DNA of 64,000 bases from Oceanicola sp. D3. Lineage in GTDB: Bacteria; Pseudomonadota; Alphaproteobacteria; Rhodobacterales; Rhodobacteraceae. The notes under the pieces are model-generated. The model did not search any database. It had not been told where the DNA came from and saw only the letters and a list, made by a program, of their open reading frames with translations. The position numbers and the translations under genes were made by a program. The stretch is taken from assembly GCF_006351965.1 (NCBI RefSeq), contig NZ_CP040932.1, positions 3,596,001-3,660,000 of the forward strand, given 5' to 3'. Below, piece by piece: positions 8,792 through 17,877 of the stretch; position 1 is the first letter of the stretch; each line of letters starts with the position of its first letter.

Positions 8792-10188
8792 GCCAAGGCA
8801 TCCTTCCAGCGGGCAATCTGCGCCCTCACGTTATCGGGCGCCGTTCCGCCATAGGATGTGCGCGAGGCCACCGAGTTGTCTACCGACAAGACCGTGAAGA
8901 CATCTTCGGTGATCTCAGGCTTGACCGATTGCATCTGTTCCAGCGTTAGGTCTGGCAGGTCGCAGCCCTGTTTCTCGGCCATCGCAACCAGAGCGCCGGT
9001 CACGTGGTGCGCGTCACGGAACGGCAGGTTCAGCACCCGCACGCACCAGTCCGCCAAGTCGGTCGCGGTCGAAAAGCCCGTGCCCGCCGCCTCGGCCAGC
9101 TTCTCGCGGTTGGGGCTCATGGTTTCCACCATCCCCGCCATCGCGGCCAGCGCCAGCATCAGCGTGTCGGCGGCATCAAAGACGCCCTCTTTGTCTTCCT
9201 GCATGTCCTTGGAATAGGTCAGCGGCAAGCCCTTCATCACCGTCAACAAGCCAAGGTTGGCACCAAGGATGCGCCCGATCTTGCCGCGGATCAGCTCGGC
9301 GGCATCGGGGTTCTTCTTCTGCGGCATGATAGAGGAGCCGGTGGACCAGGTGTCGGACATGGTGACGAAGCGGAACTGCGCCGATGACCAGATCACCAGC
9401 TCCTCCGCCAAGCGGCTCAAATGCATCGCACAAATGCTCGCCGCCGCCATGAACTCCAGTGCAAAGTCCCGGTCCGCCACCGCATCAAGGCTGTTGGCCA
9501 TCGGCCGATCAAAGCCCAGCGCCTTGGCCGTCGCCTCCCGATCAATCGGAAAGCTCGTGCCCGCCAGCGCCGCCGCGCCCAGCGGCGACTCGTTCATCCG
9601 TGCCCGCGCGTCCTCAAACCGCGTCACATCGCGCCCCAGCATCTCGACATAGGCCAGCATGTGGTGGCCCCATGTCACCGGCTGGGCGACCTGCAAATGC
9701 GTGTAGCCCGGCATCACCCAATCCGCCCCGGTCTCGGCCTGCGCCAGCAGCGCCTTCTGCACCGCGCGGATCGCTGGCACCGCCGCATCGCACTGGTCAC
9801 GCACCCACATCCGAAAATCGAGCGCCACCTGATCATTCCGGCTCCGCCCGGTGTGCAGCCGCTTGCCCGCATCCCCGATCAGCTCCACCAGCCGCGCCTC
9901 GACATTCATGTGAATGTCCTCCAGCGCGGCGGAAAACTCGAATGCGCCGCCTTCGATCTCTGACAACACCGTGAGCAGCCCTTCCCGGATCGCCTCGGCA
10001 TCGCTATCCGAGATGATGCCGACCTGCGCGAGCATGGCGGCATGGGCGCGGCTGCCCGCGATATCCTGCTGCGCCATCCGTTGGTCAAACCCGATCGAGG
10101 CATTGATCGCCTCCATGATCGCGTCCACACCGGCAGAAAAACGCCCGCCCCACATGGCGTTGGCACTGGTCTTGGAGGTCTCTGTCAT
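8788..10188 (-). CDS. argH: Argininosuccinate lyase
   Basis: Cleaves argininosuccinate to arginine and fumarate, the last step of arginine synthesis. The fumarase/aspartase superfamily signature [12 protein letters not shown] is present, as are [11 protein letters not shown] and TSYGG near the C-terminus. The 466 residues match the family. It starts the argH plus three-lipoprotein operon; its ATG at 10188 lies only 22 bases from the divergent tlpA start, so promoter elements must extend into the neighbouring coding regions. Confidence 0.97.
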   Translation of the reverse strand: MTETSKTSANAMWGGRFSAGVDAIMEAINASIGFDQRMAQQDIAGSRAHAAMLAQVGIISDSDAEAIREGLLTVLSEIEGGAFEFSAALEDIHMNVEARLVELIGDAGKRLHTGRSRNDQVALDFRMWVRDQCDAAVPAIRAVQKALLAQAETGADWVMPGYTHLQVAQPVTWGHHMLAYVEMLGRDVTRFEDARARMNESPLGAAALAGTSFPIDREATAKALGFDRPMANSLDAVADRDFALEFMAAASICAMHLSRLAEELVIWSSAQFRFVTMSDTWSTGSSIMPQKKNPDAAELIRGKIGRILGANLGLLTVMKGLPLTYSKDMQEDKEGVFDAADTLMLALAAMAGMVETMSPNREKLAEAAGTGFSTATDLADWCVRVLNLPFRDAHHVTGALVAMAEKQGCDLPDLTLEQMQSVKPEITEDVFTVLSVDNSVASRTSYGGTAPDNVRAQIARWKDALA

Positions 10189-10210
10189 TACGGGCCTGAA
10201 GGAGTTGGGA

Positions 10211-10768
10211 ATGAAACGTCTGATTGCCGCGGTTCTCTACACGGCGCTGAGCCTCACTGCAAACACGGGCAGCGCAAGCGCCCAAGACATTGCCGCCCTG
10301 CGCGACGGCAGCATGAAAAAGCTCGCCGTGCACGCCACGCCCCGCGAGGTGCCCACCGAGGCGTTCGACGGCCCCGATGGCCCCCTCACCCTCGCCGATC
10401 TGAAGGGCGAGGTCATCATCCTCAACTTCTGGGCCACATGGTGTGCCCCCTGCCGCAAGGAAATGCCCGCGCTGGCCGAACTTGGCGCAGCCTTCGAGGG
10501 CAAGGGCGCCCGCGTCGTCACCGTGGCCACCGGGCGCAACCCCGACGGCGCCGTCACCCGCTTTCTCACCGAAATCGGCCTTGCCGACCTGCCGGTCTAC
10601 CGCGATCCGCGCCAAAAACTCGCCCGCAACATGGGCGTGCTGGGCCTTCCGGTAACGGTCATCCTCAACGCCGAGGGCCAGGAGGTTGCCCGCCTCACCG
10701 GCGATGCCGAATGGAACAGCGACAGCGCCCGCGCCATCATCGCCGCGCTGGTGGCAGAGGGCGGTTGA
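10211..10768 (+). CDS. tlpA: TlpA-like thiol:disulfide oxidoreductase
   Basis: A 185-residue exported thioredoxin-fold protein. It has a signal sequence (residues 1-24, ending SASAQ), then a TlpA/ResA-type domain with the active site WCAPC (Cys78 and Cys81) and the cis-proline segment LGLPVT. It likely reduces periplasmic disulfides, for example in cytochrome maturation. ATG 10211 is chosen because AAGGAG is just upstream and a signal sequence follows; the longer reading frame overlaps argH antisense. Divergent from argH, an arrangement I recall as common in the family. Confidence 0.9.
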   Translation: MKRLIAAVLYTALSLTANTGSASAQDIAALRDGSMKKLAVHATPREVPTEAFDGPDGPLTLADLKGEVIILNFWATWCAPCRKEMPALAELGAAFEGKGARVVTVATGRNPDGAVTRFLTEIGLADLPVYRDPRQKLARNMGVLGLPVTVILNAEGQEVARLTGDAEWNSDSARAIIAALVAEGG

Positions 10769-10782
10769 AAAACTTCAGTGCC

Positions 10783-10839
10783 TCCGGCGGGGAGTATTTG
10801 AAGCAAGAAAATGAACGGTTTGGGCTCTATTTTCTTGCT
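10783..10839. repeat. Intergenic element with long hairpin between convergent tlpA and tag
   Basis: The gap holds CCTCCGGCGGGGAGTATTT followed by an 11-base inverted repeat: AGCAAGAAAAT (10802-10812) and ATTTTCTTGCT (10829-10839), with a 16-base loop. In either direction the stem ends in a T-rich strand, so it can act as a two-way terminator. From memory, the CCTCCGGCGGGGAGTATTT block resembles an intergenic sequence very common in roseobacter genomes; I cannot check this here. Confidence 0.65.
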
Positions 10840-10859
10840 CGAAATACGCAGCGCCCCGG

Positions 10860-11429
10860 TCAACCGAGCGCGGCGCAGTCGCCATGGCGCGGGCAGCCCA
10901 CCACGTGGTCATTCACCATGCCCACCGCCTGCATGAAGGCATAAACGATCGTCGGCCCGACAAAGCGGAAGCCCTGCTTCTTCAGGTCTTTCGAGATCGC
11001 CTCCGAAACCGCCGTCTTTGCCGGCACCTCGGCCAGCGAGGCCCAGCGATTCTGCACCGGCTTGCCGTCGACGTAATTCCAGAGGTAGGCCGAAAACCCC
11101 TCCCGCGCCTCAATCTCCAGCCAGCCCCGCGCATTGCCAATGGCCGCCTCGATCTTGCCCCGGTGCCGCACGATCCCCGGATCGGCCAGACAGCGCGCCA
11201 CCTCGGCTTCGCCCCATTCCGCAATCCGCGCAGGCTCGAACCCCTCGAAGGTGGCGCGAAAATTATCGCGCTTTTTCAGAATGGTGATCCACGAAAGCCC
11301 GGCCTGAAACCCGTCGAGCATGAGCTTTTCATACAGCGCCCGCCCGTCATATTCCGGCACGCCCCACTCCTCATCGTGGTAGTCGATGTAGATCTGGTCC
11401 TGCCCGACCCAGCCGCAGCGCTCGCCCAT
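10860..11429 (-). CDS. tag: DNA-3-methyladenine glycosylase I
   Basis: Removes 3-methyladenine from alkylated DNA (base excision repair). The 189 residues show the Tag pattern: N-terminal MGERCGW and YHDEEWG, with the zinc-binding Cys5 and His18, the core LYEKLMLDGFQAGLSW, and the C-terminal DHVVGCPRHGDC supplying the other zinc ligands. ATG 11429 is the natural start. Transcribed alone, convergent with tlpA and divergent from the EAL gene. Confidence 0.95.
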   Translation of the reverse strand: MGERCGWVGQDQIYIDYHDEEWGVPEYDGRALYEKLMLDGFQAGLSWITILKKRDNFRATFEGFEPARIAEWGEAEVARCLADPGIVRHRGKIEAAIGNARGWLEIEAREGFSAYLWNYVDGKPVQNRWASLAEVPAKTAVSEAISKDLKKQGFRFVGPTIVYAFMQAVGMVNDHVVGCPRHGDCAALG

Positions 11430-11528
11430 CCCGCACCCATCCCTAAAATTAGAACAAAATATGAATATTCAGGATTTCTTAGGAGAACAAGGTGCATCCT
11501 GACCGCACCTGTCAGAACGGAGCATGCA

Positions 11529-12371
11529 ATGGCCGGAGCAGAACCACGGCGGCAAATCTTCGAGGCCAATGACACTTCTCCGCTCGGCGCAGCGGTGCGC
11601 CAGCGCGACGAGAATATCCTGTCGATGGTCCGCGCCGCGCTGGACAGGCGCGATGTCATGCTCGCCTTTCAACCCATCGTCAGCACCCTCGATCACGGCA
11701 GAACCGCCTTTTACGAGGGGCTGATCCGCGTGCTCGATGACACCGGGCGGGTGATTCCCGCGCGGGAGTTCATCGGTGCCTGCGAAACCAACGAGATCGG
11801 TCGAATCATCGATTGTCTCGCGCTCGAAATGGGGCTTACAGCGCTGCATCAGGCCCCCGCCCTGCGGCTGGCCATCAACATGTCGGCCCGCTCTATCGGC
11901 TATCCGCGCTGGATGCAGACGCTGGAGCGCGGCCTCACGATGGATCCAACGCTGGCGGAGCGCCTGATCATCGAAATCACCGAAGCCTCGGCCATGATCA
12001 TGCCCGATATCACCTCGGTTTTCATGCTCGATCTGCAAACCCGCGGCATCTCCTTCGCGCTGGATGATTTCGGGGCGGGCTACACCGCCTTCCGCTATTT
12101 CAAGGATTTCTTCTTCGATATCCTCAAGATCGACGGGCAGTTCGTGCGCGGCATCAGCCACGACCCCGACAACCGCGTGCTGGTGCAGGCCATGGTCTCC
12201 ATCGCCCGCCACTTCGACATGTTCACCGTAGCCGAATTCGTCGAGAACGCCGAAGATGCCGCCGCGCTTTCGGCGCTCGGGGTGGATTGCCTGCAGGGCT
12301 ACCACTTCGGCGCGCCCACCACCTCACCGGGGTGGAAGGAATTTCCCCAAGGCATGCGCCGCACCGGCTAA
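11529..12371 (+). CDS. Stand-alone EAL domain protein (c-di-GMP phosphodiesterase)
   Basis: 280 residues made up of a short N-terminal lead (about 35 residues) and one EAL domain; no GGDEF, PAS or membrane segment. Catalytic motifs look intact: EGLIR (metal-binding Glu of the EAL signature), INMSA, EITE, DDFGAGY, LKIDGQF, the AEFVE motif and QGYHFG. It should therefore be able to hydrolyse cyclic di-GMP in the cytoplasm. The ATG at 11529 follows CGGAG at good spacing; a longer frame upstream overlaps tag on the other strand and is rejected. Confidence 0.88.
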   Translation: MAGAEPRRQIFEANDTSPLGAAVRQRDENILSMVRAALDRRDVMLAFQPIVSTLDHGRTAFYEGLIRVLDDTGRVIPAREFIGACETNEIGRIIDCLALEMGLTALHQAPALRLAINMSARSIGYPRWMQTLERGLTMDPTLAERLIIEITEASAMIMPDITSVFMLDLQTRGISFALDDFGAGYTAFRYFKDFFFDILKIDGQFVRGISHDPDNRVLVQAMVSIARHFDMFTVAEFVENAEDAAALSALGVDCLQGYHFGAPTTSPGWKEFPQGMRRTG

Positions 12372-12498
12372 GCGGGCCACGGGGCGCAGGCCAATCCGCC
12401 TCAGCTTCGGCTCAACGCCGCAGCGCAGCATTTTGCCGCACCGCAGCAATGCCGCCCTTGCGTCACCCCCGCCAAAGCTCTACCCATGGCTGGGATCC

Positions 12499-12549
12499 GG
12501 GCGGGGTGGAGTCGGGTCAATCAGGCACGCAAACACAGACACCCCGCCC
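12499..12549. promoter_or_regulatory. 10-base inverted repeat in the phaA leader
   Basis: GGGCGGGGTG (12499-12508) is exactly complementary to CACCCCGCCC (12540-12549), with 31 bases between. The right arm ends shortly before the phaA ribosome site. It could form an mRNA stem or an operator. Just upstream (12418-12460) the DNA is rich in TGC/GCA triplets, reminiscent of sites bound by the PHB regulator PhaR, but that link is only a guess. Confidence 0.4.
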
Positions 12550-12572
12550 CAGCCATCGGGAAAGGATGTCTC

Positions 12573-13748
12573 ATGACCAACGTCGTAATCGCCTCAGCCG
12601 CGCGGACCCCTGTGGGCTCCTTCCTCGGCTCCTTCGCCAACACCCCGGCCCATGATCTCGGCAAGGCCGTTCTGGAGGCCATCGTCGAGCGTGCGGGCAT
12701 CGAAAAGGGCGAGGTTTCCGAAACCATCCTCGGCCAGGTGCTCACTGCCGGTCAGGGCCAAAACCCCGCCCGACAAGCCCATGTCAATGCCGGTCTGCCC
12801 ACCGAGGCCGCCGCATGGGGCATCAACCAGGTCTGCGGCTCCGGCCTGCGCGCCGTGGCGCTCGGCGCCCAGCACATCCAGCTTGGCGATGCCTCCATCG
12901 TCGCCGCAGGCGGGCAGGAAAACATGTCGATGTCCCCCCACTGCGCCTCCCTGCGTCAGGGCCAGAAGATGGGCGACATGAAGTATATCGACACGATGAT
13001 CCGCGATGGTCTTTGGGATGCCTTCAACGGCTACCACATGGGCCAGACCGCCGAGAACGTGGCCGACCAGTGGCAGATCACTCGCGACCAGCAGGATGAG
13101 TTCGCCGTTGCCTCCCAGAACAAGGCCGAAGCCGCGCAAAAGGCCGGCAAGTTCGACGATGAGATCGCCGCCTACACCATTAGCACCCGCAAGGGCGACA
13201 TCGTGGTCGACAAGGATGAATACATCCGCCACGGCGCAACCATGGAAGCCATGCAAAAGCTGCGCCCCGCCTTCACCAAAGAGGGCTCCGTCACCGCCGC
13301 CAACGCCTCCGGCCTCAATGATGGCGCCGCCGCCGTGCTGCTGATGAGCGCCGATGACGCCGAAAAGCGTGGCATCCAGCCACTGGCCCGCATTGCCTCC
13401 TATGCCACCGCCGGGCTGGACCCGTCGATCATGGGCGTCGGCCCGATCTACGCCTCCCGCAAGGCCCTCGACAAGGCGGGCTGGTCGGTTTCCGACCTCG
13501 ACCTGGTGGAAGCCAACGAGGCCTTCGCCGCGCAAGCCTGCGCCGTGAACAAGGACATGGGCTGGGATCCCTCGATCGTAAACGTGAACGGCGGCGCCAT
13601 CGCCATCGGTCACCCCATCGGCGCTTCGGGCTGCCGCGTGCTCAATACCCTGCTCTTCGAAATGCAGCGCCGCGACGCCAAGAAGGGCCTCGCCACCCTC
13701 TGCATCGGCGGCGGCATGGGCGTGGCCATGTGCCTCGAACGCCCCTGA
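12573..13748 (+). CDS. phaA: Acetyl-CoA acetyltransferase (beta-ketothiolase)
   Basis: Condenses two acetyl-CoA to acetoacetyl-CoA, the entry to polyhydroxybutyrate and, in this group, to the ethylmalonyl-CoA pathway. At 391 residues it has the usual length. Cys88 in NQVCGSG is the acyl-accepting residue; HPIGASG holds the catalytic His and CIGGGMG the second cysteine (Cys377). ATG 12573 follows GGGAAAGGA and gives the standard thiolase N-terminus. Followed by phaB after 91 bases on the same strand. Confidence 0.96.
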   Translation: MTNVVIASAARTPVGSFLGSFANTPAHDLGKAVLEAIVERAGIEKGEVSETILGQVLTAGQGQNPARQAHVNAGLPTEAAAWGINQVCGSGLRAVALGAQHIQLGDASIVAAGGQENMSMSPHCASLRQGQKMGDMKYIDTMIRDGLWDAFNGYHMGQTAENVADQWQITRDQQDEFAVASQNKAEAAQKAGKFDDEIAAYTISTRKGDIVVDKDEYIRHGATMEAMQKLRPAFTKEGSVTAANASGLNDGAAAVLLMSADDAEKRGIQPLARIASYATAGLDPSIMGVGPIYASRKALDKAGWSVSDLDLVEANEAFAAQACAVNKDMGWDPSIVNVNGGAIAIGHPIGASGCRVLNTLLFEMQRRDAKKGLATLCIGGGMGVAMCLERP

Positions 13749-13839
13749 GCCGAGAGAACGCAGAAGAGGGCGCGCAATATAGTTGCGCGTCCAATTTCAA
13801 CTGCGTAACAAGATTACCAATACGGAGGAGGAGAATCAT

Positions 13840-14562
13840 ATGACCCGCGTTGCACTCGTCACCGGCGGTTCCCGAGGGATCGGGGAAGCCATTTCCAAAA
13901 AGCTGAAGTCCGATGGCTATGAAGTGGCCGCCACCTATGCGGGCAATGACGAGAAGGCCAAGGCCTTCACCGAGGCCACCGGCATCAAGACCTACAAGTG
14001 GAACGTGGCCGATTACGAGGCCTCCAAGGCCGGTATCGCCCAGGTCGAGGCCGATCTCGGCCCAATCGACGTGGTGGTCGCCAACGCTGGCATCACCCGC
14101 GATGCGCCCTTCCACAAGATGACGCCCGAGCAGTGGAAAGATGTGATCGACACCAACCTCACCGGCGTCTTCAACACCGTCCACCCGGTCTGGCCCGGCA
14201 TGCGTGAGCGCAAGTTCGGGCGGGTGATCGTGATTTCCTCGATCAACGGCCAAAAAGGCCAGTTTGCCCAGGTCAACTATGCCGCCACCAAGGCCGGTGA
14301 CCTTGGCATCATCAAATCGCTGGCCCAGGAAGGCGCCCGCGCCGGGATCACCGCCAACGCGGTCTGCCCCGGCTACATCGCCACAGAGATGGTGATGGCC
14401 GTGCCCGAGAAGGTGCGCGAGAGCATCATCGGCCAAATCCCCGCCGGTCGCCTTGGCGAGCCCGAGGAAATCGCCCGCTGCGTGGCCTTCCTCGCCTCCG
14501 ACGATGCGGGCTTCATCAACGGCTCCACGATCTCGGCCAACGGCGCGCAGTTCTTCGTCTGA
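13840..14562 (+). CDS. phaB: Acetoacetyl-CoA reductase
   Basis: NADPH-dependent short-chain dehydrogenase that reduces acetoacetyl-CoA to (R)-3-hydroxybutyryl-CoA. The nucleotide motif TGGSRGIG is near the N-terminus and the catalytic YAATK is in place; its 240 residues are typical of PhaB. The ATG at 13840 is preceded by an unusually strong ribosome site, GGAGGAGGAG. Second gene of phaAB; a clear hairpin terminator follows. No PHB synthase is in the window. Confidence 0.95.
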   Translation: MTRVALVTGGSRGIGEAISKKLKSDGYEVAATYAGNDEKAKAFTEATGIKTYKWNVADYEASKAGIAQVEADLGPIDVVVANAGITRDAPFHKMTPEQWKDVIDTNLTGVFNTVHPVWPGMRERKFGRVIVISSINGQKGQFAQVNYAATKAGDLGIIKSLAQEGARAGITANAVCPGYIATEMVMAVPEKVRESIIGQIPAGRLGEPEEIARCVAFLASDDAGFINGSTISANGAQFFV

Positions 14563-14584
14563 GCCCGACGCAAAGGCAAGCAAA

Positions 14585-14615
14585 GGGTCGGCCATGCGGT
14601 CGGCCCTTTTTCTTT
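14585..14615 (+). terminator. Rho-independent terminator of phaAB
   Basis: Nine-base stem GGGTCGGCC / GGTCGGCCC (two G-U pairs) with loop ATGC, directly followed by TTTTTCTTT. It starts 22 bases after the phaB stop and ends before the next gene. Confidence 0.85.
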
Positions 14616-14641
14616 GTCCGCACCCCGGCTAGACCGGCGGG

Positions 14642-15547
14642 ATGACACGCGCCGCCGCCACCGCCATCGGCTTCACCGCCATCCTACTCTGGGCGCTTCT
14701 GGCGCTGTTCACCGTGGGCTCCGCCCCGGTGCCGCCGCTTCAGCTCAATGCCATCTGCTTCACCATCGGCGGGGCCATCGGGCTTGTCTGGTGCGCCGCG
14801 CGGCCCGGCGGCTTTGCCCGCATGCTCGCGCCGGGCTGGAAGGTGATCGCCTTCGGCACCACCGGGCTCTTCGGCTACCACCTGCTCTACTTCTCCGCCC
14901 TGCGCGTTGCCCCGCCCGCGCAGGCCGGGCTCATCGCCTATCTCTGGCCGCTCTTCATCGTGCTCTTCTCCGGCCTCCTGCCGGGCGAAAAGCTGCGGGC
15001 CGGGCACATAATCGGGGCGTTGCTCGGCTTTGCCGGGGCGGCGGTTGTGATCACCGGCGATGGCGGCGGATTTACCCGCGAATGGGCGCTTGGCTACGGT
15101 CTGGCCTTCGCCTGCGCGCTCACCTGGTCAAGCTATTCGGTGCTGTCGCGCCGCCTCGGAACGGCCCCCTCCGAAGTTGTCACCCTCTTCTGCCTTGCCT
15201 CCGCCCTGCTCTCCGTGGTGGCCCACCTCGCGCTGGAGCAAACCGCATGGCCACAGGGCACGCTGGGCTGGGCGAGCATGATCGCGCTGGGGCTGGGGCC
15301 GGTGGGCCTTGCCTTCTATACTTGGGATATCGGCATGAAGCGCGGCAACATCCAGCTTTTGGGCACCGCCTCCTATGCGGCCCCGCTGCTCTCTACCCTT
15401 GCGCTCGTTCTCGCAGATGTGGCGAAGCCGACCGAGTGGCTGGCCGCCTCCGCCCTCCTGATCTCGCTTGGCGCCGCGCTTGCCGCTCGGGCAAGCCGCC
15501 GCGCCGCGAAGCTCACTTCGCCAAAGTCTAAGTCGCCAACCGGCTGA
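14642..15547 (+). CDS. DMT-superfamily (EamA) inner-membrane exporter
   Basis: 301 residues with about ten hydrophobic segments arranged as two similar halves, typical of the EamA family of drug/metabolite exporters. The N-terminal segment and an internal stretch of Gly/Ala-rich helices fit; the C-terminus is short and basic. Substrate cannot be told. The ATG at 14642 lies 26 bases after the phaAB terminator with only a weak ribosome site. Its last 20 bases overlap the end of the DUF465 gene on the other strand. Confidence 0.85.
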   Translation: MTRAAATAIGFTAILLWALLALFTVGSAPVPPLQLNAICFTIGGAIGLVWCAARPGGFARMLAPGWKVIAFGTTGLFGYHLLYFSALRVAPPAQAGLIAYLWPLFIVLFSGLLPGEKLRAGHIIGALLGFAGAAVVITGDGGGFTREWALGYGLAFACALTWSSYSVLSRRLGTAPSEVVTLFCLASALLSVVAHLALEQTAWPQGTLGWASMIALGLGPVGLAFYTWDIGMKRGNIQLLGTASYAAPLLSTLALVLADVAKPTEWLAASALLISLGAALAARASRRAAKLTSPKSKSPTG

Positions 15548-15692
15548 TCTCTTCTTTCAGACGAAGTTTTTGCTTCTTCATCTCCGCGATCTTTAAATCG
15601 CTCGCCCCGGGGCTGCGTTGTGCCTCTTCCACTTCGGCCGAGAGTACTTGGTGTTTGCGACGAAGCTCCTGAAGATGGGCAGTCACGGACAT
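15528..15692 (-). CDS. YdcH/DUF465 family small coiled-coil protein
   Basis: 54 residues, almost entirely helical: MSVTAHLQELRRKHQVLSAE at the start, with heptad-like leucines and charges, then KIAEMKKQKLRLKEEISRL. This is the YdcH/DUF465 pattern. The ATG at 15692 is preceded by AGAGGAG at good spacing. It overlaps the end of the exporter gene tail to tail by 20 bases. Role unknown; homologues are small cytoplasmic proteins. Confidence 0.85.
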   Translation of the reverse strand: MSVTAHLQELRRKHQVLSAEVEEAQRSPGASDLKIAEMKKQKLRLKEEISRLAT

Positions 15693-15775
15693 GAGTATCT
15701 CCTCTATGGTTATGGGTCAGCCCGCTGATTGCAGCACAGAATCTGAGTCGTGTCACCCATGCCGCGCACCTGGGC

Positions 15776-15784
15776 TGTGGATAA
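15776..15784 (-). promoter_or_regulatory. Perfect DnaA-box nonamer upstream of the DUF465 gene
   Basis: The minus strand reads TTATCCACA, the consensus DnaA box, 84 bases upstream of the DUF465 start. Only one exact copy is seen here, so this is not an origin; it may be a chance match or a DnaA-responsive promoter site. Confidence 0.35.
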
Positions 15785-15830
15785 AGGTCAAGTGCAAAGC
15801 TTTCGAAAGGGTTAAGATTTCACAGAGCTG

Positions 15831-16595
15831 TCACAAGAGCCGGGTGAGCGGCGCGCCCTCCCGCAAAATCGCGGCCGCTTCTTCGGTAAAGTCGTCCCCA
15901 TCCCGCTCATGCGCCGGCCCCCGGTGCAGCACCATCGGGGCCAGCAGCCGTGCATCGGCCCGCCCGCCCTTGCGGGCTTGCACAATCACCCGCCCGGCGT
16001 CCCGCCCCGCGCGCCCGGCCAGCGGCAGCATCTGCGGCCCGCCAAACCCGCCCTGCCCTTGGAGCGCCGCCAGCAATTCGGGCAGGCGCTCGGCCCTGTG
16101 AATCACCGTGAGCAGGCCCAGCGGTGCCAGCCTTCTGGCGGCCACATCGACCCACTCTGCAATCGGCGTTTCCTCGCCCATCGCCGCCTCTCGCGCCGGA
16201 TCGGGCGAGGCTTTGCCACGGCGACGATCAAAATAGGGCGGGTTGAACAGCACATGGGCAAAGCTGCGGGCCTTCAGCTCTGGCGGCAGGGCGGCAATGT
16301 CGGCCTCCACCACCTCCACCGCGCCGTCGTTCTCGCAGGCATTGCGGCGGGCAAGCTCGGCATAGGCCGCATCGCGCTCCACTGCCGTCACCCGGCAGCC
16401 TGTCACCCGGGCTGCAAGGCACAGGCTAGCCACACCGGCCCCCGCGCCCAGCTCCAGCGCCGTCTCTCCGGCCTGCGCGGGCACCGCTGCCGAAAGCAGC
16501 ACCGCATCCATCCCGGCCCGATAGCCCGCCACCGGCTGCCAGGCCTGCACGCGCCCGCCCAGATACCGATCGCGCCGCGCCTCAGTCGACAACAC
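15831..16595 (-). CDS. trmN6: tRNA1(Val) adenine-37 N6-methyltransferase family protein
   Basis: SAM-dependent methyltransferase of the TrmN6/YfiC type. LELGAGAG is the SAM-binding loop and NPPYF the adenine-binding catalytic motif. It likely methylates tRNA, though related enzymes modify other RNAs. The start is uncertain: I take GTG 16595 (VLSTEARRDRYLGG), which overlaps the end of the DUF2007 gene by 14 bases; TTG 16592 is an alternative. The more upstream ATG at 16646 would run deep through the DUF2007 gene. Confidence 0.82.
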   Translation of the reverse strand: MLSTEARRDRYLGGRVQAWQPVAGYRAGMDAVLLSAAVPAQAGETALELGAGAGVASLCLAARVTGCRVTAVERDAAYAELARRNACENDGAVEVVEADIAALPPELKARSFAHVLFNPPYFDRRRGKASPDPAREAAMGEETPIAEWVDVAARRLAPLGLLTVIHRAERLPELLAALQGQGGFGGPQMLPLAGRAGRDAGRVIVQARKGGRADARLLAPMVLHRGPAHERDGDDFTEEAAAILREGAPLTRLL

Positions 16596-16800
16596 CTTCG
16601 ACCCCGTTGTCGCGCAGGATCTCGGCGGCCTCCTCATGCTCGGCATCCGCCACCATCAGCCGCCGCGGCAAAACGCCTATGGAGCCTTCGAGCACGCTCA
16701 TATGGACGTCCATTTCGAAGCAAGTTATATCCTCGCCGGTCAGGAGCGCCTTGGCGAATGCGAGTTGTGTCGGGTCGGTGGTGCGTAGAACGGCCTTCAT
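16582..16800 (-). CDS. DUF2007 domain protein
   Basis: 72 residues beginning MKAVLRTTDPTQLAFAKALL, the usual start of DUF2007 proteins, with an acidic middle containing FEMDVHMSVLEGSIGVLPRRLMV. These small cytoplasmic proteins resemble a signal-transducing PII-like fold, with no settled function. The ATG at 16800 is used; a TTG two codons upstream is less likely. Coupled by a short overlap to the methyltransferase gene; divergent from the polyprenyl synthase. Confidence 0.85.
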   Translation of the reverse strand: MKAVLRTTDPTQLAFAKALLTGEDITCFEMDVHMSVLEGSIGVLPRRLMVADAEHEEAAEILRDNGVEGVVD

Positions 16801-16858
16801 GGACAAAGACTTAAGCGCAGCGATGGCGGCTGTCGAGCGGGGTTACAGGAGCGTGAGC

Positions 16859-17869
16859 GTGCTGAAGAAAGCGGAGACGGCGGCGCAGACCAAACCGCAC
16901 GAGCGGCTGGCAGCGGCGTTGCAGGGCGATATGGCTGCGGTCAACGCGCTCATCGCCGAGCGTATGGCCTCCGAACACGCCCCCCGCATCCCCGAGGTGT
17001 CGGCCCATCTGATCGAGGCAGGCGGCAAGCGCCTGCGCCCCATGCTGGTGCTCGCCGCGGCGCGGCTCTGTGGCTACGCCGGCCCCTTCCACGTGCACCT
17101 CGCCGCGACGGTCGAGTTCATCCACACCGCCACGCTGCTGCATGATGACGTGGTCGATGAAAGCGCCCAGCGCCGGGGCCGCCCCACCGCCAACCTGCTC
17201 TGGGATAACAAATCTTCCGTGCTGGTGGGCGATTACCTCTTCGCCCGCGCCTTCCAGCTCATGGTCGAGCCGGGCAACCTTCGGGTGCTCTCCATCCTCT
17301 CCAACGCGGCGGCCACCATCGCCGAGGGCGAGGTGCTGCAACTGAGCGCGGCGCAGGATTTGAAGACCGATGAGAGCGTCTATCTCAAGGTTGTGCGCGG
17401 CAAGACGGCGGCGCTGTTCTCGGCGGCAACAGAGGCGGGCGGGGTGATCTCCGGTGCCTCCGACGAGGCCACCCGCGCCCTCTTCGACTATGGCGACGCA
17501 CTCGGCATCGCCTTCCAGATCGTCGATGACTACCTCGATTACGCGGGCGACGCCGGGGCGACCGGCAAGAACGTGGGCGACGATTTCCGCGAGCGCAAAC
17601 TGACCCTGCCGGTGATCAAGGCCGTGGCGGCGGCAAATGACGAAGAGCGCGACTTCTGGAAGCGCTGCATCGAGCGTGGTCGGCAGGAAGAGGGCGATCT
17701 GGAAACCGCGCTCGGCCTTCTGGCGAAGCACGGCACGCTGGAGGCCACCCGAACCGAGGCCACCGCATGGGCCGACCGCGCCAAGGCCGCCCTCGCGCCG
17801 CTGCCCGCCAGCGACATGCGCGACATGCTCATCGACCTCGCCGATTACGTGGTCGCCCGCATCCGCTGA
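16859..17869 (+). CDS. ispB: Polyprenyl diphosphate synthase (octa/decaprenyl type)
   Basis: Trans-prenyltransferase that makes the long side chain of ubiquinone. Both aspartate-rich motifs are present: LLHDDVVDES and VDDYLDY, along with GGKRLRPML. I choose GTG 16859 because ACAGGAG lies 7 bases upstream and gives 336 residues, the family's normal length. ATGs at 16799 and 16823 are in frame but lack a ribosome site and would add an unlike N-terminus. Chain length (C40 or C50) cannot be told from sequence by eye. Confidence 0.88.
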   Translation: MLKKAETAAQTKPHERLAAALQGDMAAVNALIAERMASEHAPRIPEVSAHLIEAGGKRLRPMLVLAAARLCGYAGPFHVHLAATVEFIHTATLLHDDVVDESAQRRGRPTANLLWDNKSSVLVGDYLFARAFQLMVEPGNLRVLSILSNAAATIAEGEVLQLSAAQDLKTDESVYLKVVRGKTAALFSAATEAGGVISGASDEATRALFDYGDALGIAFQIVDDYLDYAGDAGATGKNVGDDFRERKLTLPVIKAVAAANDEERDFWKRCIERGRQEEGDLETALGLLAKHGTLEATRTEATAWADRAKAALAPLPASDMRDMLIDLADYVVARIR

Positions 17870-17877
17870 CGCCGGGC

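Noticed and set aside
10884-11528. N-terminal extension of the EAL protein.
   Set aside because: It overlaps tag on the other strand and has shadow composition; ATG 11529 has a ribosome site.
16799-16801. Divergent start codons of the DUF2007 gene and polyprenyl synthase overlapping in CATG.
   Set aside because: The synthase more likely starts at GTG 16859, which has ACAGGAG 7 bases upstream and gives the family length.
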